A stretch of 23,037 nucleotides of DNA, taken from positions 8,022,159 to 8,045,195 of the forward strand of contig BFEA01000006.1 in the NCBI GenBank assembly GCA_003427395.1. Direction: 5' to 3'. This stretch comes from Chara braunii. Taxonomy: Eukaryota > Streptophyta > Charophyceae > Charales > Characeae. How positions within the stretch are numbered: position 1 is the stretch's first letter; each line of letters opens with the position of its first letter. A model generated the notes under the pieces. It saw nothing but the letters and a program-made list of their open reading frames with translations. It was not told where the DNA came from and did not search any database. Made by a program: the position numbers and the translations under genes. Positions 17,833 through 23,037 of this stretch are shown piece after piece.

Positions 17833-19062
17833 AGGAAGTACTTGTGGCATGCCGACCTTGCCAAGTCCAACTCGTTCACAAAGTGTGGCGAGTGCGTCCG
17901 CCTTAGACAGGCCAGAGACAACGCCTTCCTTATTCGTGACCGTAGGGATTTCGATGAAAAGCACCGCAAACACCAACTACATCAGGTCGCTCACCGTGCG
18001 GATTACGCTGACTGGAAACTTCGTTCCATTTTGAACCCCGCGGAATACCTCTGCCTTATAGTGGATGGAATGGATCAGAAAAAGACAATCATTCCTCACA
18101 TCGGCATGCATAATTACTCTAAGGATCATCGACACGACATGATGATGAAAACGAACCTGACTGTGGTCGTAGCTCACGGCAGGAAACCGTCCATTTATGT
18201 GTACACATATTTGCCTTTCTATGCGCACGGTTCCGATGGCACCATGACGTGCGTTATGCGGACTCTATGTGAGTTGCAGGCGTCGGGACAGAAATGGCCA
18301 CACCACCTCTGCATCCAGGCGGACAATTGCTGGAGGGAAAACAAAAACCAATACCTTATGTGTTTGGCCTCTCTTCTGGTGAAATTTGGGATTTTCGAAG
18401 ATGTCGAAGTGGGGTTCATGCTCGTTGGCCACACGCATACCGACATAGACGCAACTTTTAGTGTTTTCTTGAAAAAACTAAAGTACAACGATGCTTATAC
18501 CATGAAGCAGTTGTTCTCGCTTATCGAGTCGTCGCACAAGATACCGCCGAAGTGCATTGAGCTCGATCACATTACCGATTGGCGCCAGGTAGTGGATCGA
18601 TACGTCGATAGAACCATCGTCCGCGTATCGAAACCGCACCTCTTCAAATTCTTCATGCGTGACGGCAGTTCCAACATGGTGTACAAGAAGTACTGTACCG
18701 ATGCGGAATGGATGCCGGAAGGCAGACCAGTTCACTGGTTCCTGGTTGTTGATGGTCAGTATGCAGGCCCTACCTCCCCTCCACAGCCATGTGTTATTCC
18801 CCGTGTCGTTAAAAACGATTTTCGGATGGCTTGTGACAGTGTCCAAAAATTTGTGGACGTTCTCAAACAGCATAGACACATGTGGCAGACATATAGGAAG
18901 GAGGAGGTTGACAAGCGGGAGGATGCTTTGTCTTACTGGAAAGCCATCTTTGTTGAGGCGGACGATATGATCCAAAAGCAAAAGAAGAAAGAGACGGAAG
19001 AGGGTGAGGAAAAGGATGTCCTCAGGGCGGACGAGCCAGAGATCTACCCTCACGCCTTCTGA
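17833..19062 (+). pseudogene. DUF7869-type transposase-like protein, catalytic core
   Basis: This is the same frame, directly after the TAG. Numbered from 16393, a Cys pair (Cys498, Cys501; FTKCGEC) is followed by LCLIVDGMDQKK (Asp558, Asp561), IQADNCWRENKNQYL (Asp644, Glu649, Asn650, Asn652) and VGHTHTDIDATFSVF (Asp684, Asp686). The order strand-Asp, Asp-Asn-x-x-x-Glu-Asn, His-Thr-His-x-Asp-x-Asp is the signature of the DUF7869 group. I read it as an RNase H-like (DDE/DDD) transposase core; that assignment is inference. A charged coiled-coil-like tail follows (KQKKKETEEGEEKD). There is no ATG after the TAG before TTG at 17842. TGA at 19060-19062 ends the ORF, but coding-like sequence continues in frame. 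Confidence 0.7.
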
Positions 19063-19587
19063 CCACAATCAGTCGAAACTGTGGACGAAGTTCAAGAAGC
19101 CGATCCTCCTTCGCCAGATGCTTCGCTTATATATGTAGGACCGAGGGTGGGCCGTCAAAAAGTGGACTTCGACCCTTGACGCCATATAAACAAAGTTGAT
19201 TTTCTGATTGTTAGGCCGCCTGATGAGGAACTGTCTCAAGGTGTCCCATTCTGGGTTGGCAGAGCACAGTCTGAGGTTGTGGACGACCGTTCCTCACCGC
19301 ATTTCAATTGTTTACGTATACAGTAGTGGGTGCCTACAGGTCACTCGTCCGATCTTCGCGAAAGGTACTCCGGCGCTTGGACGAAGAGGTGGAAACTTTT
19401 CACTTCGGACGAGGAACAATGGCAACGCGCCGACACCGTGGCTTATTCTTGGAGAAGACCTTTTCGCAAAGGGACGGATGAGAGCAAATTCGTGACAGGC
19501 CTTGCAATACCGACATCCGTTTGCGAGAAAGCGCTTGTGGCCTTGGGGGACGGCTGTCTTTCCGGTCCGTCCGACGTGCCCGTTTAG
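19063..19587 (+). pseudogene. C-terminal part of the transposase-like frame, three more stops
   Basis: Reading on in the same frame gives coding-like protein. It starts with an acidic Pro/Ser stretch ending IYVGPRVGRQKVDFDP, then TGA (19177). Next comes VDFLIVRPPDEELSQGVPFWVGRAQSEV, then TAG (19324) directly before WVPTG. Finally SDLRERYSGAWTKRW, DEEQWQRADTVAYSW and about 40 more residues lead to TAG at 19585. The PFWVG...W.P...W...W...YSW spacing looks like a small BAH- or Tudor-like domain, a low-confidence inference. The absence of frameshifts shows these stops are recent point changes in one long gene of about 1,065 codons. Confidence 0.55.
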
Positions 19588-19589
19588 AT

Positions 19590-19611
19590 AAATGCGAACT
19601 GATTCGGATTT
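19590..19611. repeat. Palindrome 2 nt after the last transposase-frame stop
   Basis: AAATGCGA, spacer ACTGAT, TCGGATTT. One arm position is unpaired. A second, weaker copy lies at 19650-19671 (AACTGCGA, ACTAAT, TCCGGTTT), just before the next gene. Confidence 0.65.
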
Positions 19612-19668
19612 AGTAGCTACGAACTCCGCTAAGATAATGACGAGACGTGAACTGCGAACTAATTCCGG

Positions 19669-19684
19669 TTTCTTGTCCTGCAGG
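19669..19684 (+). promoter_or_regulatory. Splice-acceptor-like site abutting the ATG of copy 1
   Basis: TTTCTTGTCCTGCAG is followed by one G and then ATG at 19685. The same arrangement, pyrimidines then YAG, one purine, ATG, is found at 21083 and 22197. Confidence 0.45.
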
Positions 19685-20578
19685 ATGCATGACGACGACA
19701 AACCATTGTGCGATGTTGTATATGAGACAACGTCCTACGAAACCTCGTCGTACGCGAGCGAGTATTCCTTTTCGATCGAGAATGTGGACACGGATCTTAT
19801 TATCATGAACAAATGCATTTGGACACAACAAACTCTCAATCTTGATAGCGATTATCTGCATATTGAAGCTGGGGTCGGCCTCGATGGTTACATTGCACCC
19901 GAAACACGTGTTGTTAATGGACAAACTACAATAGTTCGTGATAGAGGATCAAATATGTGGTACCTCTATTGAAGTTTAGAAGAAGTCCAACTTTTGGAAG
20001 TTCCATACAGTCAGGAGCAGAAGATGGACGTCGAGGATATGGTAGATGACTGGGAGTTGCTGCGCTTCGAACAAGAGTGGGGTTGTATGGACGAGCAACA
20101 TGCTAAACTTTGCGCATGGTACTGCATCGGGAAGCCGCAGTTGCGTTTTCCTGTGATCATAGACTACCATGGCCGAGTTCGTCTTTTCCACCGTGGCACC
20201 CCTGTGCTGACTCTTTTCACGGCGGCCAAGCTTTGTAGTAAGCAAATGAGAGCTTGCTTTCTTGTGAGGGAAGACTTTCGAGAGCCCGCGTCCGTTGGTG
20301 CTCTCGCGCGCTTCCGTGAACGATTCAAAATAGATCCTGCGCTCGCAAAAGAGTTGAATCAAAGGGTTGACTGTTTGGTGCATGCCCAACTTCACTTCCT
20401 TTTTGGATTGTGTGACGACATATTATTCACGTTGGAACACAAGGACAACTCCAATGACTACACTCTACGAAAAGTTTCGCATCACCGTTCGGGTGTTCAA
20501 ACATTGGAATTCGTAGGGGGTAGGCGAAGACAGATTTATGACTGTCCTTACTGTGAGGATGGACACCAGTCGCCATGA
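19685..20578 (+). pseudogene. Unknown duplicated gene, copy 1 (one in-frame TGA)
   Basis: The frame is about 297 codons with a single TGA at 19970-19972. The first part has a Tyr/Ser/Glu-rich lead, then DLIIMNKCIWTQQ, LDSDYLHIE and NMWYLY. After the TGA come an acidic EDMVDDWELLRFEQEW, then KLCAWYCIG, FPVIIDYHGRVRLFHRGTPVLTLFTAAKL, MRACFLVREDF, RVDCLVHAQLHFLFGLCDDILFTLEHKDN, and a Cys/His end (DCPYCEDGH) that could bind zinc. I recognise no family. The start is the ATG at 19685; the longer frame back to 19592 would run through a palindrome. The gene lies 100 nt after the transposase frame on the same strand, so it may be an accessory gene of the same element. Copy 2 has Thr at the place of the TGA. 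Confidence 0.65.
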
Positions 20579-21083
20579 CCTGCTATGTGAGACAACTCCA
20601 AGTAAGTTCGTACTTTGCTGCTATACTCATAGGACGACCTCGCCATTCATCGACGCCATCGTTGCAGGACTTGCGCCGATTAAGAGAGTAGTCTGACCAT
20701 TCCACCCAATAAGAGAGTAGTCTGACCGTTCCACATGAACGCGTGTTGGAGATGAGTCGAAGTTGAGCGGCGGTTGCAGGATTTGTGCTCAATTGCGAAG
20801 TGTGAATCTACTGTCATTTATTTTCCAATCGTTGGCGGCGGTTGCAGGACTTGCGCTGATTTGCGAAGTGCGAATCTACTCTCAATTATCGACCCACATG
20901 AATGACGTGTAGAAAATAAGTCGGTATTAGACGGCGGTCAGAAAACTTGCGCTCTCTTGCGATGTGCGAACCAATTACCATTTATCGAACCCTTTCGTAC
21001 ATATAACATTCCTGGAATTTTTGCAACTGCACTTGCGAGAATCGCAACAGACACAATTCCTTGCGTTTCTCCGCTGATGCAGA
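20579..21083. repeat. Spacer between the duplicated genes with ~70-110 bp repeats
   Basis: GTTGCAGGACTTGCGC-like words recur near 20661, 20772, 20838 and, more diverged, 20931. A 27 bp block AATAAGAGAGTAGTCTGACC..TTCCA is tandemly duplicated near 20670-20735. Diverged palindromes lie at 20798-20819, 20866-20887 and 20962-20983. There is no gene. Confidence 0.75.
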
Positions 21084-21983
21084 ATGGATATCGGGACTTC
21101 ATCGCAGAGTAGGAAGTCCTCAGCGCCGGATTTCGATCTAATCATTTTGTCGAAGAACATTTGGGAACATATTGGACGCTCTGGTCTGGACCGTGACTAC
21201 CTGCACCTCAAAGATGAAGTTGCCCCGGACGGGGAAATCCCTTCATGGCAAAGTGTGGAAGAAGGACAAGTTCGGATTTGCTGTGATGTACGGGTGAACT
21301 TTTGGTACTTGTACACTCTGATGAAGGATGTACACGCATACCCTATCAGGTTGGAGTCATTTCTGAAGAGGGAACCCCTTGAAGAGGAACCCGTCCAAAC
21401 TTCAAAGATGGTTGAAGCATGACACATTTTATGTGAGAAACTTAAGTGGGCGTCGTTGGACAAGTTGCATCAAAAACTGTGTGCCTGGTTTTACCTCGGC
21501 CAACCGACGAAGTCGGCGCCGGTGATCATAGACTACTTCGGTCGAGCGAGGGTGTGTAATCGAGGCACCACCGTCGTGATACTCTTCACTGCCGTGAAGG
21601 TGGACGGTCGACGAATGAGAGCTCTTTTTCTCGCAAGGGAGGAATTTTACGGTGTCAAGCTCACTTATTTTCAAGCGTTTCACACATCCAGCCCTACTGG
21701 TTCCCTTGCACAGTTCAAAAACAGGCTCACCATAGATCAAGCACTCAAAGATGAGCTGCATTTGCGGGTCGACTGTTTGGTGTACCAACAACTTCACTAC
21801 CTCTTCGATAGCTGCGACGAAATAAATTTCACAGTCGAACATAGGGACAACGAATTGCGATTTGTTTACCGCCATCTAGATTATTCAGCCTCCGGACCTC
21901 AGGAAGTGACTCTGCGCAACGGGAAGACGAGATATGTGTGCGACTGCCCTTACTGAGACGCCGGACATCTACATCTTCACTAG
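21084..21983 (+). pseudogene. Unknown duplicated gene, copy 2 (in-frame TGAs)
   Basis: This is clearly paralogous to copy 1 over the whole length. Paired segments are DLIILSKNIWEH, LDRDYLHLKDE, NFWYLY, KLCAWFYLG, PVIIDYFGRARVCNRGT, ILFTAVKV, MRALFLAREEF, RVDCLVYQQLHYLFDSCDEINFTVEHRDN and CDCPY. A TGA at 21420 lies 17 residues before KLCAW, where copy 1 has Trp (TGG) at the same distance, so one G-to-A change explains it. The next TGA (21954) falls where copy 1 has the second Cys of CPYC. Beyond it, DAGH mirrors EDGH of copy 1 up to TAG at 21981-21983. The ATG at 21084 follows CTGATGCAGA. Function unknown. Confidence 0.65.
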
Positions 21984-22197
21984 CGGCGTTCTGAATTAGT
22001 TGCTTCATCTTTTCTCTAGTGCGAATAGACTCGCACTATGCTTACAGCCCGTCCCCTTCGGTATACCCCGTTGCATGACAAACTGTCTACCTAATTACGA
22101 GTTCATTCGCACTTTGCCAACATCAGACGGTCTCAACTTCGCCATTTACCCACCTCTCCGTATATGACAATGGCGCTATTCTATTTTCTGATGTAGG
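21984..22197. other. Spacer with two palindromes and an acceptor-like site
   Basis: The palindromes are at 22017-22038 (TAGTGCGA, ATAGAC, TCGCACTA; perfect arms, with the outermost pair changed to T/A) and 22093-22114 (AATTACGA, GTTCAT, TCGCACTT). CTATTTTCTGATGTAG then G then ATG closes the spacer at 22198. Confidence 0.7.
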
Positions 22198-22875
22198 ATG
22201 TCGTTTGGAAGTTTCAGTGGGACGGTCGTTGTCAGAGACCTGGGCTATTGCGAAAGTCTGCGAAGTGCAGTTGTTTCCGCAGCTGAGAACATTTATGGTT
22301 TAGAGTGGTTTGGCAACATTGGGCTTCCCAGATACCGCTACCTTCTGGTCCTCGAAGACGTTCACGCTCGTGTCCAGCCGTCTGTTTCGCCCCCGCCTAC
22401 CCCAGCTTTTCACTACATTTTGATCGCCACGCTACGCAACGGGCCCGTCTTCAGAATTGATTTCTACATTGCGCCCGAATGGGAGTTGAGCAGCTGTTTG
22501 TATTATTCGTATGTAACCAGCACATCTTTCGATAGAATGCGAGAAGGTTGTGAGCCTGCCATTACGTTTTTCTTATCGATCTTCATCATGCATATCGCCT
22601 CGTGCTTGGATGCAGAATCACTCCTTGTATCCGGCGTGAGAGAAAATGATGACAGTCCCCAGTTCTGGGGAGACCGTTGTCCGTTCCAAATCCGTCACTG
22701 GAGCAATTTGAATCGAGTTTTAAGAGATTTACTCATGCGCGACTTGCCGAATATCGAAGCAGATCTTGAGGCTCGAATTCCCGAACCAAGTCCTTTTAAT
22801 CGAGTTCAACATGGGAGAGCGCAACGCCGACTATCGCGGGAGGCTACTCGAAGACTGTACATGCTGCTACCATGA
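22198..22875 (+). CDS. Unknown protein, intact 225-codon ORF
   Basis: The ORF is uninterrupted from ATG (22198) to TGA (22873-22875). Sequence features are a mixed N-terminus (GTVVVRDLGYCESLRSAV), YRYLLVLEDVHARV, then FHYILIATLRNGPVFRIDFYIAPEWELSSCLYY. A hydrophobic stretch (ITFFLSIFIMHIASCL, about residues 121-136) is probably a buried helix. The C-terminus is Arg-rich (RVQHGRAQRRLSREATRRLY). I recognise no family. It is the only plus-strand gene here without an internal stop. It follows the duplicated genes on the same strand and has the same YAG-purine-ATG start, which suggests one co-inherited cluster. Confidence 0.6.
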   Translation: MSFGSFSGTVVVRDLGYCESLRSAVVSAAENIYGLEWFGNIGLPRYRYLLVLEDVHARVQPSVSPPPTPAFHYILIATLRNGPVFRIDFYIAPEWELSSCLYYSYVTSTSFDRMREGCEPAITFFLSIFIMHIASCLDAESLLVSGVRENDDSPQFWGDRCPFQIRHWSNLNRVLRDLLMRDLPNIEADLEARIPEPSPFNRVQHGRAQRRLSREATRRLYMLLP

Positions 22876-23037
22876 AGATCATACTAACTCTTTTCACCCG
22901 ACGCATGCTACGAAGATACTCATCGTCTCNGGNTATTTNGATTCTATATGCGAATAGACTCCCATTTATCACCTCACTCCTTTTGCAGTGGGTCTGACCC
23001 TATCACGTTGTGGACATCATGTCGGGCTTGGATGAGC
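22876..23037. other. 3' flank with palindrome and ambiguous bases
   Basis: Single Ns occur at 22930, 22933 and 22939. A diverged palindrome lies at 22946-22967 (ATATGCGA, ATAGAC, TCCCATTT), 70 nt after the stop codon of the preceding ORF. Nothing else is visible before the window ends. Confidence 0.6.

Noticed and set aside
3484-21983. A reassigned nuclear genetic code (TAA/TAG as Gln as in some ulvophyte algae, or TGA as sense)
   Set aside because: All three stop codons appear both inside frames and as apparent ends. One internal stop corresponds to Trp and another to Cys in the paralogue. Nonsense decay explains this more simply, though only host genes could settle it.

Overview
The window looks like nuclear, repeat-rich DNA from a eukaryote. 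It has long AT and GA microsatellites, satellite blocks, assembly gaps, intron-like signals, and transposon-type proteins in place of bacterial operons. A charophyte-type green alga such as Chara is my guess from the style of the repeats and transposon proteins, but I cannot confirm it. I see no rRNA, tRNA or CRISPR.

Layout. 1-3480: non-coding repeats, comprising a GA tract, four copies of a 273-281 bp satellite, a 445 bp tandem duplication and a weaker ~200 bp duplication. 3484-11005: a minus-strand gene block. In transcription order it holds a protein ending in a ParB/Srx-like domain, a linker segment, a large protein with a degenerate beta-class DNA-methyltransferase-like core, a repeat-rich acidic protein, and a Ulp1/SENP-type cysteine protease with its whole catalytic tetrad. 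11006-12960: an array of short palindromes, AT microsatellites and two assembly gaps flanked by exact duplications. 13150-15400: a degenerate CATCGC-type satellite in two blocks. Between them sits a 538 bp hAT-like non-autonomous element (CAGTG/CACTG ends, 8 bp target duplication ACAGGTAT). 15455-16300: another tandem array with palindromes. 16393-19587: a plus-strand transposase-like frame of the DUF7869 type, with the putative acidic triad present. 19685-21983: a tandem pair of paralogous genes of unknown function. 22198-22875: a third unknown gene.

Two features tie the window together. First, the long coding frames are interrupted only by in-frame stop codons and never by a frameshift. In one case the paralogue shows a Trp (TGG) where the stop (TGA) now stands. 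Both large blocks are therefore probably decaying mobile elements, or elements read through in some way. Second, a ~22 nt imperfect palindrome (AAGTGCGA, 6 nt spacer, TCGCACTT) occurs about 30 times. It is found only outside the coding frames, and it lies 2-70 nt downstream of the stop codon in five of six gene ends. At some sites both arms change together.

The best candidates for an undescribed system are the ParB-like + methylase-like + SUMO-protease block, and the transposase followed by a duplicated accessory gene and a third gene. Each of these three plus-strand accessory genes starts directly after a splice-acceptor-like YAG.
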